DNA of 64,000 nucleotides from Acidobacteriota bacterium (GCA_017307505.1 JAFKEE010000020.1:1-64000), one strand, 5' to 3'. Positions 7,992-16,675 are shown, counted from the first letter of the stretch. The notes: a model not told the origin generated them from the letters alone. Program-made: numbers and translations.

Positions 7992-9539
7992 ATGCGAAGA
8001 CACTCTGTTTGGATCCTGGGACTGATGGGCTGCGGCCTGCTCCGGGGCGCCGACTGGCCCACGGACGGCGGCAACCCGCAGCGTACCGCGTGGCAGAAGG
8101 ACGAGAAGATTCTCACGAAAGACAATGTGAAGAATCTGAAAGTCCTGTGGAAACTCAAGCTCGACAACGTGCCGCAGGAGATGCACTCCCTTTTCGCACC
8201 GATGATCGTCGAGAATGTCCCCACGTCCAGCGGCCCGAAGGAGATCGGAATCGTCGGCGGAATCTCCGACAACATCTACGCCATCGATGTCAAAACGGGG
8301 AAACTCCTCTGGAAGAAGCATTTTGAGTATCCCGAGCCGGAACGCCGCGGACGTCCGGGCGATCCGCTCTGCCCGCCTGGCATGACGGCCGCGCCAACCG
8401 TAGGTCCTGCCGCCGCCAATGGCGCGCGAACCCTCTACGCCTTGGCCGGCGACGGCAAGCTGCACTCATTGAACGTCAGCGACGGGGAAGAAGTCGCGGC
8501 GCCGTTCCCGTTTGGTTATCCCAACGGCAAGCACTACTCGCTGAATCTCTGGAATGACATCCTCTTCACCTCCACCTCGCAGGGCTGCGCCGGCAACCCC
8601 AACCAGATGTGGGCAGTCAACCTGAAAGATCCCGAGCACAAAGTGATGGTCGCCCACCCGAAGAGCGGCGGACTCTGGGGTCGCAGCGGCGTCGCCATCG
8701 ACTCCACCGGCACCGCCTGGGCACCCACCGGCGACGGCCGCTACGACGCCGCGAATCAGGTTTATGGCAACGGCCTCATTGGGGCGAAGGTCACTGACGG
8801 TGAACTGAAGATCCGCGATTGGTTCGAACCCTCCAACTGGGTCTGGCTGCAAAAACGCGACCTCGACATGCAGGTCACACCCGCCATTTTCGACTACAAG
8901 GGCCGCGAATTGATGGTCACGGGCAGCAAGGAATGCCGCGTCTACCTGCTCGACACCCGTTCCGCCGGTGGCGAGAACCACATGGTCCCCCTGTTCCGTA
9001 CGCAACTGCTCTGCAACGAGGAAGTCGACTTCCAGTCTGCGGGTATCTGGGGCAGCATGGCCAGTTGGCTCGACGACAAAGGCACCCGCTGGGCCCTGAC
9101 ACCTTTCTGGGGTCCATCTCACCCGAATTTCAAACCACCGGTCTCGCACGGTCCCGTGGAGCACGGCGCGGTCGTGGCCTTCAAGGTCGAGGACGTCAAT
9201 GGCAAGCCCCAATTGACCCCGGCCTGGATGTCACGCGATATGGACCAGGCCGAGCCGCCCGTCATCGCCAACGGCATCGTTTTTGCCTATGGCAGCGGCG
9301 AGAATACACGGCAGGCCTACCCGGACAAGGGTTTGGCTGACTTCAGCCCCCTTCGCATCAAGGCCTCTACGCACGCAGTTCTCTACGCCCTCGATGGGCA
9401 GACCGGCAAGGAACTCTACAATAGCGGCGACGAGATCTCCTCGTTCGTCCATTTCGGAGCCTTGTCCGTGGCGAATGGCCGGGTCTACCTCGGCTCGTTC
9501 GATAGCGTCCTGTACTGCTTCGGCCTGCCGGGGAAATAG
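7992..9539 (+). CDS. Exported PQQ-like beta-propeller protein
   Basis: 515 residues. The ATG at 7992 is chosen because GAGGAG (7977-7982) sits 9 nt upstream and the product opens with a signal peptide (MRRHSVWILGLMGCGLLRG). The ATG at 7983 would leave no Shine-Dalgarno spacing. The mature N-terminus (DWPTDGGNPQRTAW, then NLKVLWKLKL) is typical of quinoprotein dehydrogenase-like propellers, and several blades end in YAIDVKTGKLLW-like repeats. No CxxCH and no vicinal Cys pair of true PQQ alcohol dehydrogenases is visible, so catalysis is uncertain. It is followed 70 bp later by a paralogous propeller gene; the pair probably forms a transcription unit. Confidence 0.88.
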   Translation: MRRHSVWILGLMGCGLLRGADWPTDGGNPQRTAWQKDEKILTKDNVKNLKVLWKLKLDNVPQEMHSLFAPMIVENVPTSSGPKEIGIVGGISDNIYAIDVKTGKLLWKKHFEYPEPERRGRPGDPLCPPGMTAAPTVGPAAANGARTLYALAGDGKLHSLNVSDGEEVAAPFPFGYPNGKHYSLNLWNDILFTSTSQGCAGNPNQMWAVNLKDPEHKVMVAHPKSGGLWGRSGVAIDSTGTAWAPTGDGRYDAANQVYGNGLIGAKVTDGELKIRDWFEPSNWVWLQKRDLDMQVTPAIFDYKGRELMVTGSKECRVYLLDTRSAGGENHMVPLFRTQLLCNEEVDFQSAGIWGSMASWLDDKGTRWALTPFWGPSHPNFKPPVSHGPVEHGAVVAFKVEDVNGKPQLTPAWMSRDMDQAEPPVIANGIVFAYGSGENTRQAYPDKGLADFSPLRIKASTHAVLYALDGQTGKELYNSGDEISSFVHFGALSVANGRVYLGSFDSVLYCFGLPGK

Positions 9540-9609
9540 CACCATGCAGTTCCCTGCGACCATTCCGCCCCACAACGTCCGTGCCACGGGAATTCTTCGA
9601 GGTGATTAC

Positions 9610-11154
9610 ATGAGATCGATTGGAGCACTGGTTCTGACCGCATTGGCCACCGCCGGCATCGCCACGCCGCAAGGCCGTCCGGTGGACTGGCCCGCCGCCG
9701 GGGGAGACGCCCGGCGCACCGGATGGGCGAAAAGCGACGTCCGAATCACCAGGGACAACGTCAAGGACTTCCAGCTCGTCCTGAAGCGCAAGATCGACGG
9801 ACCTACCCCGGGCCTCAAAGCTCTAACACCGCCCGTGGTCATCGGACTGCTCATCTCCTACAAAGGGTTTAAGGAGCTCGGCTTCGTCTACGGCAACTCC
9901 GGCGATCTGTGGGCCATCGACCTCGACCTGAACCGGCCATTCTGGAAGACAAAACTGAATACAGCCGCACAGGGTGGTCCCGAATGCGCCGGCCTCGCCA
10001 CAGTCCCGGCACTCACCCCGCCTGCGGTCTTCGGCCGCCGTCCTGGGGGCCCCCGGCCTGCCGGCGGTGCCGCCGCGACGCCGCGGCCCACGCTGCCCGC
10101 CCGCCTGGGCGGTGGTGGCTTCGGCGGCTCCCGCTCCGTCTACGTGCTCGCCGGAGACGGCACCCTGCACATGATCAATTCGTCCGACGGCAGCGATCAG
10201 TTCCCCGCCCTCAAGTTCCTGCCCGCCAATACCAAACCGGCCAGCCTCCTCATGACGGACAATACGGTCTACGCGATGACAACAGGCGGCTGCGGCGGAG
10301 TCGCGAACGCCATCTACGCCATCGATCTCGCCCAGGAAGAGACTTCGCCAGTATCTTTCCCGCTCGCCGGCACAGACTCAAACGGCACCGGCGGCTTCGC
10401 CGTCGGCAACGATGGTACGGTTTACGTTCAAACAGGTTCCGGCGCAGCCGACCCTGCCACCGGCAAGTGGGGCAATGCTGTGCTGGCGCTCAGCTCCAAG
10501 AAAGTCGAGCAGAAGGACTACTTCCTGCTCCCCAAATCCGCCGCCAAAAAGAATCCGGCCCTCAACGTAGCAGCGCCAGTGGTCTTTGAATTCAAAGGCC
10601 GCGATGTCGTCGCCACCGCCTCGCCGGAGGGACGCATCATCCTGCTCGATTCCAAATCGCTCGGCGGAGCCGACCACAAAACACCTCTGGCCCAAAGTGC
10701 CGTCATCTCTTCCGCGCAGGGTGGAATGTACGGCGGGCTCTCCACCTGGGAAGACGCGGACGGTGCGCGCTGGCTTGCTGCTCCTGTGTGGGGCGCCCTC
10801 AACGCCTCCTTTAAGCCTGCTGCGTCCAACGGCGCGGCACCCAACGGCTCCATCGTCGCCTTCCGCGTCGAAGAGAAGGACGGCAAGGTGGAACTCGTGC
10901 CGGCCTGGGCTTCGCGCGACCTCAGATCGCCAGTGGCTCCGGTGATCACCAGCGGTGCGCTCTTTGCCCTGTCGACCGCCGGCCAGGCCACGCTATACGG
11001 CCTGGACGCTGCCACAGGGAAAGAGCTCTACTCCACCGGCAATCAGGTCACGGTCCCGGCCAGCCTGACGGGGCTTACCCTCGCCAACGGCCGCGTCTTC
11101 TTCACCACCACCGACAACACCCTTTACGGCTTCGGCATCTTCATGGAGATCTGA
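9610..11154 (+). CDS. Exported PQQ-like beta-propeller protein
   Basis: 514 residues. The ATG at 9610 follows GAGGTG with 6-nt spacing and opens a signal peptide (MRSIGALVLTALATAG). The frame is open upstream, but that part overlaps the preceding gene and is not used. The protein parallels its neighbour: DWPAAGGDARRTGW, ITRDNVKDFQLVLK, LWAIDLDLN, YVLAGDGTLHMI and a C-terminal LYGLDAATGKELY blade. A low-complexity Pro/Gly/Arg insert (about residues 140-175) is absent from the first propeller. No haem motif. It converges on the YVTN lipoprotein gene with only 6 bp between stops. Confidence 0.87.
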   Translation: MRSIGALVLTALATAGIATPQGRPVDWPAAGGDARRTGWAKSDVRITRDNVKDFQLVLKRKIDGPTPGLKALTPPVVIGLLISYKGFKELGFVYGNSGDLWAIDLDLNRPFWKTKLNTAAQGGPECAGLATVPALTPPAVFGRRPGGPRPAGGAAATPRPTLPARLGGGGFGGSRSVYVLAGDGTLHMINSSDGSDQFPALKFLPANTKPASLLMTDNTVYAMTTGGCGGVANAIYAIDLAQEETSPVSFPLAGTDSNGTGGFAVGNDGTVYVQTGSGAADPATGKWGNAVLALSSKKVEQKDYFLLPKSAAKKNPALNVAAPVVFEFKGRDVVATASPEGRIILLDSKSLGGADHKTPLAQSAVISSAQGGMYGGLSTWEDADGARWLAAPVWGALNASFKPAASNGAAPNGSIVAFRVEEKDGKVELVPAWASRDLRSPVAPVITSGALFALSTAGQATLYGLDAATGKELYSTGNQVTVPASLTGLTLANGRVFFTTTDNTLYGFGIFMEI

Positions 11155-11160
11155 GGCTGT

Positions 11161-12210
11161 TTACTGTTCCACCGCAACGACACCCCACGGCGAGCCGGTC
11201 AGCTTCACCTTCCGGCTCACTGTGCGGGTGGCAAGATCCACAACAGAGAGATCGTTCGACGGTCCGTTCGCCGAGAAAAGTGTCTTCCCATCCGGCGAGA
11301 GCGCAATCCCCCAAGGCCGCTGCCCCACCTCAATCGACGCCTCCACCTTCCGGTTTGCCGCATCCAGAATGAACACCTTCTTCCCTCGGCCAGAGCTCAC
11401 ATAAAGTGTCTTCGCATCGGGCGACAACAGCACTGCCATCGGCTTCACAACACCGCGCTCGCCAAGTTGCACGCTGTCCACAATCTTGTGCTTGACCGCA
11501 TCCACCAGGACAACCGTTCCGTCATTCTCAGCGTTCACCCAGGCCATCGAACTGTCTGGCAGAAACGCAATGGAACGTGGCCTTCGGCCCACTTTGAAGG
11601 TGTCCACCACCTTGTTCGTAGTCGTATCGACCACCGCCAGCGTGCCGGCCTCTTCCGATGTCACGAACACCCACTTGCCATCCGGGCTGATCCGGACGCC
11701 TTCCGGTTCCTCCCCGGTCTGTAGCGTCGCGATCACCTTCTCAGTCTCCAGGTCGACGACCGAAATCCCTGCCACGTCTTCGTTGGAGACGTACATCCGC
11801 TTGCCGTCCTTGCTGATGTCGAAGTTCTCCGGATCGGAGCCGCTGTGCATCACCCGCACTAGCTTGTTCGTCTTCACATCGAACACACCGATGCCGTCCG
11901 CGCTCTTGTCGGGCGGCGGCAGAGTGCTCTCATCCACACCGGGCCCTGCAATGGGGGATCCGCTCAGCGCCACATAGATCGTCTTGCCGTCTGGGCTGGG
12001 GTGAATCCCGCGTGGACGCTTGCCGAGCGGAATTGTCGCGATTACGTTCATCGTCGAGGAATCGATGACACTCATATCGCCCGACGCCTCGTTCGTCACG
12101 TAGATCCGATAGGCCGAGGAGGAGGGCTCGGGAGCAGCAGGCGGCCGCGTACAACCAGCCAGCAGAACCGTCAATCCGGCCGTGAGCAGCGTATATTTCC
12201 GTGTCGTCAC
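11161..12210 (-). CDS. YVTN-type beta-propeller lipoprotein
   Basis: 349 residues. I choose the GTG at 12210 because AAGGAG lies 6 nt upstream; an ATG at 12240 would place that Shine-Dalgarno inside the coding region. A lipoprotein signal ends in LLAGC (Cys20). The rest is a seven-blade-like propeller with repeated units such as YVTNEASGDMSVID, VFVTSEEAGTLAVVD and LFSANGPSNDLSVVD. YVTN propellers are extracytoplasmic; some heavy subunits of quinoprotein amine dehydrogenases share this fold. It is the last gene of a four-gene operon with a diheme peroxidase-like protein and a cupredoxin-like lipoprotein, starting 1 bp after the latter's stop. Substrate unknown. Confidence 0.9.
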   Translation of the reverse strand: MTTRKYTLLTAGLTVLLAGCTRPPAAPEPSSSAYRIYVTNEASGDMSVIDSSTMNVIATIPLGKRPRGIHPSPDGKTIYVALSGSPIAGPGVDESTLPPPDKSADGIGVFDVKTNKLVRVMHSGSDPENFDISKDGKRMYVSNEDVAGISVVDLETEKVIATLQTGEEPEGVRISPDGKWVFVTSEEAGTLAVVDTTTNKVVDTFKVGRRPRSIAFLPDSSMAWVNAENDGTVVLVDAVKHKIVDSVQLGERGVVKPMAVLLSPDAKTLYVSSGRGKKVFILDAANRKVEASIEVGQRPWGIALSPDGKTLFSANGPSNDLSVVDLATRTVSRKVKLTGSPWGVVAVEQ

Positions 12211-12211
12211 C

Positions 12212-12988
12212 TCAGTCTCCTTTGAATGTAAACGTGACATTCTGTTGCGACGAAGGGGACAGCGTCACCGTCTGCTCCTCCGATCCGAACCGCTCCTGCC
12301 AGGCCGCCAGCGTGTAGTTGCCGGGAGGGATATTGCGAATCTCAAACGAGCCATCCGCACCTGTCACCGCGAAATAGGGATGCGGCAGGACGCCCACCCA
12401 GGCGCGCATCCAGCCGTGAACATTGCACTTCACCCGGATCATCACCTCTTCACGCACGAAGCGGCGCGACAGCGGCGGATCCTCGGGCGCCTGGCTGTGA
12501 TTCCACTCGTTGTTGATCTTCGCCATCGGATGGATGTTATGCGTCACCGGATCGGAATTGGTTACCTTCAGCGACTGCCCGGTCTGCATGCCCAGTACCC
12601 GCGGTTCAAACCAGCAGCCCTTCTGGTTGATCACCACCGGAGTCGTGAGCGGCTCGAAGCTCTTGCCCTCCAGCCCCTTCTTCAGGAACACAAAGACATT
12701 GGCCAGAGTCCCGTTGGGATTGACCACGATATCCTCGTCCAGCACTTTGCCCCCTTTGTGCAAATGGGCGCACTCCGGCTCCTGGTCCATGTCGATCAGG
12801 CGTCGCACGGGCTTCTTTCCGCTAAACCGGATGACACCACGGATCGTCCCCGCCGTTCCGACATCGACGTGAAAATAGGCCGGCTTCGCCTTCTCCTGCT
12901 TCTGTTCAGGCTGAGGACGGGAGCATCCGCCAAGAACCACCAGCGCCGCCGCTCCCAGGGCGATGCGCCGCGCAGGGCTGTGTTGCAT
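12212..12988 (-). CDS. Cupredoxin-like lipoprotein with carboxypeptidase-regulatory domain
   Basis: 258 residues. Lipobox LGGC (Cys22). Residues about 45-200 form a cupredoxin-like sandwich with candidate type-1 copper ligands: His in THNIHPM (H150 or H153) and C188-x2-H191-x2-M194 in KCNVHGWM. A beta-sandwich of the carboxypeptidase-regulatory type follows (GSFEIRNIPPGNYTL). Such proteins are often labelled methylamine-utilisation proteins by distant similarity, and function is untested. It lies between a diheme MauG-like gene and a YVTN propeller gene, which fits a periplasmic electron-transfer role. The C-x2-H-x2-M spacing is shorter than in classical plastocyanin. Confidence 0.82.
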   Translation of the reverse strand: MQHSPARRIALGAAALVVLGGCSRPQPEQKQEKAKPAYFHVDVGTAGTIRGVIRFSGKKPVRRLIDMDQEPECAHLHKGGKVLDEDIVVNPNGTLANVFVFLKKGLEGKSFEPLTTPVVINQKGCWFEPRVLGMQTGQSLKVTNSDPVTHNIHPMAKINNEWNHSQAPEDPPLSRRFVREEVMIRVKCNVHGWMRAWVGVLPHPYFAVTGADGSFEIRNIPPGNYTLAAWQERFGSEEQTVTLSPSSQQNVTFTFKGD

Positions 12989-13006
12989 GTCTGGTGTTCA
13001 GTGTAC

Positions 13007-14065
13007 TCAGTTGGCCGGCGGGCCCGCATCGGCCGGCATTTCGCCGGTCAACGACTCGAGAAACGCCAGCAGGTCGTCCCGTTCGGCTTTGTTCAGGCGC
13101 AGCGGCTTCAGATTTTTGTCCAGAGCTGGATTCGAGTTGCCGCCGCCGGCATAGTATTCCAGCACGGAGCGCAAAGTCTTCAGGCTGCCGTCATGCATAT
13201 ACGGCGCGGTGAGCGCGACATTGCGCAGCGAAGGAGTTTTCACGGCACCTTTATCTCGTTCTGCCTTCGTCTCCTGAAAGCGGCCCACATCCGTCAACAC
13301 GCCTTCCTCATTCACGCCCACACCGATGTTGCGGAACTTGCCATCCGTGAACAGTGCACTCTTCTCGCCGATGGGATGGCAGGCAATGCAATTGCCCTTT
13401 CCCGGATCGCGGAAAATCGCCAGTCCACGCACGGCAGCCGGAGAGAGCGCGGATTTGTCGCCCCCATACTGATACCGGTCGAACGCCGAGTTCCCGCTGA
13501 CCACCGTCCGCTCGAAGCTCGCCAGCGCCTTCCGTACCTGGCTCATCGTGATGCTGCCCGGCCCAAACGCCTTCTCGAACTGGGCACGATACTCCGGGTC
13601 CGCCTGCAGCTTGGCAACCAGCACGTCGTATTTCTGATTCATCTCCACCGGATTCGCGATGGGTCCGCCCGCCTGGTCTTCCAGTGTCGCAGCGCGCCCG
13701 TCCCAGAACTGCAGCGGGCTGTAGGCAGCGTTCACCACCGGCGGAGCGTTGCGCGTGCCCTGCTGGTTGTGGAACCCCGTCGAAAACCGCCGGCCGTCGG
13801 TGAACCCCTTGCCCGGATCGTGGCAACTGGCGCAGGCAATCGTATCGTCCGCCGAGAGCCGCCGGTCATAGTAGAGCTTCCGTCCCAGGGCCACAGTCTC
13901 CACGGTCACCGGATTGTCCGCCGGCACGGCCATCTCCGGCAGCCCCAGCGGAGTCTTCAGCTTGACGGGACGCCCGATCGGCCTGTCAGAGCCCGGCTTC
14001 GAGCTTCGCTGGCAGGAAGCGGCCGCTAAGGCGAGCAGAACAACGGTACAACTCGACAGTTTCAT
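13007..14065 (-). CDS. Di-haem cytochrome c peroxidase / MauG family protein
   Basis: 352 residues. The ATG at 14065 overlaps the upstream stop (ATGA). The N-terminus is a signal with a possible lipobox (ALAAASC, Cys18). Two haem c sites, C78-A-S-C81-H82 and C226-I-A-C229-H230, in a DPGKGFTDGRRFSTG and PSLRNVALTAPYMHDGS framework, identify the CcpA/MauG superfamily. Members reduce peroxide in the periplasm or, as in MauG, oxidise protein residues to build cofactors. Length fits the family. Its operon with a cupredoxin-like and a propeller lipoprotein fits electron donor and target roles, but whether it is a peroxidase or a modifying enzyme cannot be told here. Confidence 0.93.
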   Translation of the reverse strand: MKLSSCTVVLLALAAASCQRSSKPGSDRPIGRPVKLKTPLGLPEMAVPADNPVTVETVALGRKLYYDRRLSADDTIACASCHDPGKGFTDGRRFSTGFHNQQGTRNAPPVVNAAYSPLQFWDGRAATLEDQAGGPIANPVEMNQKYDVLVAKLQADPEYRAQFEKAFGPGSITMSQVRKALASFERTVVSGNSAFDRYQYGGDKSALSPAAVRGLAIFRDPGKGNCIACHPIGEKSALFTDGKFRNIGVGVNEEGVLTDVGRFQETKAERDKGAVKTPSLRNVALTAPYMHDGSLKTLRSVLEYYAGGGNSNPALDKNLKPLRLNKAERDDLLAFLESLTGEMPADAGPPAN

Positions 14066-14511
14066 GGATGTGCAGCGGGTGAAGGCTTCCACGCGTGGGC
14101 CAGGCGAGTCGCCTCCGCAATCTCTTCCTTCGTCATATGGGCCCCGGCCGCGTCGCGCAATTCCGCCAGCGAATCGGAGTCAGGCCCGTGTGTCGCCGAG
14201 GTGGCCAGCGAAAGCCACATGTAAGCCTGCACCAGATCTTTCGGTACGCCCTTTCCGAAGCGGTAGAGCAGGCCGATGCTCGCCTGCGCCCACGGATCCC
14301 CCTGGTTCGCCGACAACAGATACCAGTGATGAGCCTGGACATAGTCCTTCGTCAGGCCACCGCGCCCCGCCTCGTAGTTCTTCGCAAGAGTGAACTGCGC
14401 CTCAGGGTCACCCTGGGCAGCGCGTACTTTCAGGGGTGCCCGTCCGGGTGGCGGCCCGTCCTGGGCAACAGCGAGTGTCGTGGCAATCAGGGCCAACAGC
14501 AGAAGTCGCAT
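14062..14511 (-). CDS. Exported Sel1-repeat protein
   Basis: 149 residues with a signal peptide (MRLLLLALIATTLAVAQ). I chose the ATG at 14511 for that reason; the longer frame to 14613 would bury the signal and overlap the divergent gene. Sel1/TPR-like repeats follow: KVRAAQGDPEAQFTLAKNYE, AHHWYLLSANQGDPWAQASI and AYMWLSLATS. Sel1 repeats are helical scaffolds for protein contacts. First gene of the operon leading to the diheme protein, with which it overlaps by 4 bp (ATGA). Probably an assembly or partner protein of that periplasmic module. Confidence 0.85.
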   Translation of the reverse strand: MRLLLLALIATTLAVAQDGPPPGRAPLKVRAAQGDPEAQFTLAKNYEAGRGGLTKDYVQAHHWYLLSANQGDPWAQASIGLLYRFGKGVPKDLVQAYMWLSLATSATHGPDSDSLAELRDAAGAHMTKEEIAEATRLAHAWKPSPAAHP

Positions 14512-14611
14512 AGGCAATCCCAGCCTCTCCCTCTCATCCCGCGGTTTGATACACAATGAAACTAGCGCATCTGGGCGAGCGCTCTCTACTTCCAGCATAC
14601 AAGGATGGTGC

Positions 14612-15118
14612 ATGACAGGATCTCAGCCAGGCCGCCACATTCTTTCCAGGTCGATCGTATGTATCATGTTCGCAGGCCTGCTCGGCACACTGCCCGTCGA
14701 GGCTCAGCAGAAGTCGAAGCTGCCAGAGGGACCGGGCCGGGCCACCACCGAGAAGCTCTGCGGCTCCTGCCACGGAACGAATATCTTTCTGAACCGCCGC
14801 GAGAGCCGCGAAGGCTGGAGCGGCATCGTCGAAGACATGATCCAGCGCGGAGCCAAGGGCGACGACGATCAATGGGGCGAAGTCGTCGACTACCTCAGCC
14901 AGCACCTCTCGAAAAGCACGCCTGTGGCCCGCGTCAACGTCAATACAGCCGATGAAAAAGACCTCGCCGCCGGTCTTGGCATTCCTGACGCACAGGGCGC
15001 GGCGATCGTGAAGTACCGGGCGGAAAAAGGCAAGTTCAAGACAATCGAGGATCTGCTGAAGGTTCCAGGACTCAAGGCAGCCGCCATCGAAGCCAGGAAG
15101 AGCAGTATCGACTTCTGA
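14612..15118 (+). CDS. Exported monohaem cytochrome c fused to ComEA-type helix-hairpin-helix
   Basis: 168 residues. ATG at 14612 with AAGGA 8 nt upstream. Signal segment at about 12-31. A short cytochrome-like part has one haem site, C50-G-S-C53-H54, with M76 a possible sixth ligand. Residues 107-168 form a ComEA-like tandem HhH: VNVNTADEKDLAAGLGIPD, then AIVKYRAEKGKFKTIEDLLKVPG. HhH domains of this type bind DNA without sequence specificity. Divergent from the Sel1/MauG operon (100 bp apart). Whether it binds DNA outside the cell or uses HhH as a structural module is unknown. Confidence 0.85.
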   Translation: MTGSQPGRHILSRSIVCIMFAGLLGTLPVEAQQKSKLPEGPGRATTEKLCGSCHGTNIFLNRRESREGWSGIVEDMIQRGAKGDDDQWGEVVDYLSQHLSKSTPVARVNVNTADEKDLAAGLGIPDAQGAAIVKYRAEKGKFKTIEDLLKVPGLKAAAIEARKSSIDF

Positions 15119-15144
15119 TTCAGGCCTTCCGGCGCCTCTCGGCA

Positions 15145-15166
15145 GGCGGGCTCTCCCGGGCCCGCC
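15145..15166 (+). terminator. GC-rich hairpin downstream of the HhH-cytochrome gene
   Basis: GGCGGGC pairs with GCCCGCC around a short CT-rich loop, about 27 bp after the stop. There is no T-run, so it may be a weak terminator. Confidence 0.35.
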
Positions 15167-15188
15167 GGTTCGGGAATAGGATATAGAG

Positions 15189-16037
15189 ATGCTGAATCTC
15201 CACCGCCGTGGTTTCCTCGCCGCGCTCACTGTCTCCGCGGTCCCGTCCTTTGCCCGCACCCTGAAGACTGTGGGCGTCCAGTTATACACCCTCCGCTCCG
15301 TTCTGCCGCAGAAGCCTCTCGAGACGCTGAAGGCGCTGGAAGAGATCGGCTACACGGAAGCCGAAGTGATCGGCGGCAGCCTCGACGCGGTCTGGCCCAG
15401 CCTCATGCAGACTAAGCTGAAGCCGGTCAGTGTCCATCTTGACACCGCCCTCTTCACGACAAACCAGGACAAACTGCCGGCCGCCCTCGAAGACGCGAAA
15501 AAGCGCGGTTTGAAATTCGCCGTTTGTCCTTACATCGCCCCCAAGGATCGCGGAGGCGTCGATGTCATCAAGAAACTCGGCGAAACCCTGAACAAGGCAG
15601 GCGAAACTTGCGCGAAGTCAGGTCTCAGCCTCTGCTACCACAACCACGCCTTCGAGTTCGAACCCGCCGCGGGCGGGACGCTTCTCGACGTCCTGATGCA
15701 GACCACCGATCCTAAGTACGTCAGCCTCGAACTCGACATCATGTGGTCGAAAGTCGGCGGCCATGACCCGGTGGAAATCCTCAAGAAGTACAACAAGCGC
15801 ATCGCGCTCATGCACCTCAAGAACGTCGCCGCCGGCGTCGGACCGCAATTCAACGAGAAGGTCGCCAAGGAAGCCTTCAAGGAAGTCGGCAACGGCTCCA
15901 TCGACATTCCGGCCGTCCTGAAAGCCGCGTCCGAAGTAGGCGTCAAGCACTACTTCGTCGAACAGGACCAGACCCCCGGCAACCCGCTCGACTCCCTCAG
16001 GCAGAGCTTCGAGTACCTGAAAAAGACCAACTTCTAG
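15189..16037 (+). CDS. Tat-exported sugar phosphate isomerase/epimerase-like TIM barrel
   Basis: 282 residues. The N-terminus HRRGFLAALTVSAVPSFA has a twin-arginine pattern (RRxFLxxL), so export of a folded, metal-loaded enzyme is likely. The body is a xylose-isomerase-like TIM barrel: VGVQLYTLRS, EIGYTEAEVIGG, LCYHNHAFEF, LELDIMW, ALMHLKN and YFVEQDQ, giving the usual Glu/Asp/His metal-site positions. Such proteins isomerise or epimerise sugars or inositols. Monocistronic, ending in a strong hairpin. Exact substrate cannot be read from the sequence. Confidence 0.9.
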   Translation: MLNLHRRGFLAALTVSAVPSFARTLKTVGVQLYTLRSVLPQKPLETLKALEEIGYTEAEVIGGSLDAVWPSLMQTKLKPVSVHLDTALFTTNQDKLPAALEDAKKRGLKFAVCPYIAPKDRGGVDVIKKLGETLNKAGETCAKSGLSLCYHNHAFEFEPAAGGTLLDVLMQTTDPKYVSLELDIMWSKVGGHDPVEILKKYNKRIALMHLKNVAAGVGPQFNEKVAKEAFKEVGNGSIDIPAVLKAASEVGVKHYFVEQDQTPGNPLDSLRQSFEYLKKTNF

Positions 16038-16062
16038 CCGCGGTATAGCCGGACTTCAGCAG

Positions 16063-16091
16063 GCGGGGCTCCCTCCTCCAGGGAGCCCCGC
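16063..16091. terminator. Perfect 12-bp hairpin between convergent genes
   Basis: GCGGGGCTCCCT (16063-16074), loop CCTCC, AGGGAGCCCCGC (16080-16091). The stem is perfect and lies between the convergent isomerase and YXWxPGxW genes. No T-tract; likely a bidirectional terminator. Confidence 0.7.
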
Positions 16092-16102
16092 GCCCGACAG
16101 CC

Positions 16103-16396
16103 TTACCGCCAGTGGCCGCTGAACCAGATGTATCCGCCCCGCCGCGGAGCCCAATACCCCGGCACCCACGCCCCCCGCCCGCGTGGCGGCACCGCCCAAT
16201 ATCCATTCGTCCAGACATAGCGTCCGTGGTGCCACTGGTAGTAACCGGGCACCCAGACATGCCGCCGGCTGGGCTGCACGACAACGACCTCACGAGGCGC
16301 AGGCGGTGGTCCAAAGCGCACGAATACATCCGCTGCGCTCGCCACACCGCTCGTCAACGCCAGCGCAAAAACTCCAATAGCCACGAATCTCTTCAT
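16103..16396 (-). CDS. Exported YXWxPGxW-repeat protein
   Basis: 97 residues. The ATG at 16396 is chosen because GAGGA lies 5 nt upstream and a signal peptide follows (MKRFVAIGVFALALTSGVASA). The mature part is mostly repeats of the YXWGXW/BcpO type: RHVWVPGYYQWHHGRYVW, NGYWAVPP, AWVPGYW and YIWFSGHW. These small aromatic repeat proteins are common in Gram-negative envelopes and their role is unknown. A GC-rich leader with two small hairpins precedes it. Confidence 0.85.
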   Translation of the reverse strand: MKRFVAIGVFALALTSGVASAADVFVRFGPPPAPREVVVVQPSRRHVWVPGYYQWHHGRYVWTNGYWAVPPRGRGAWVPGYWAPRRGGYIWFSGHWR

Positions 16397-16484
16397 TTTG
16401 TCCTCGCTTCCGTCCGCATCGGACTCGCTGAGGTAAATGCACTTACCGTGCCAGAACGAACATGTTGTTGGTGATAAAGGGATT

Positions 16485-16527
16485 ACCCGCAATCTGCGGG
16501 TTCTCACTGGTGGCTGAAATCCACCAG
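16485..16527. other. Two consecutive hairpins in a 279-bp gap
   Basis: ACCCGC-aatct-GCGGGT (16485-16501) and CTGGTGG-ctgaaat-CCACCAG (16507-16527) lie 5 bp apart, about 90-130 bp upstream of the YXWxPGxW gene on its leader side, and downstream of the metalloprotease gene. They could end transcription of the protease gene or structure the leader of the small gene. Confidence 0.4.
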
Positions 16528-16675
16528 CTTCGCTTCAATTTCAGCACCGCCGCCCGAGGGCGCGGTTTCGCCGTTCCTGCTACCCCGTAAAAAGTACAAA
16601 CGCCGCCGCCACAGTCTCCGACGGTGACTTCCAGTAAATAACCCGCCGCACGATTCACGATCACCCGTGCCTCAA

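Noticed and set aside
12182-14029. 615-codon plus-strand frame opposite the MauG/cupredoxin genes
   Set aside because: It runs antisense to three recognisable genes and has His/Arg-rich composition typical of shadow frames.
16443-16664. 73-codon minus-strand frame between the protease and the YXWxPGxW gene
   Set aside because: No domain, no clear ribosome site, overlaps two hairpins.
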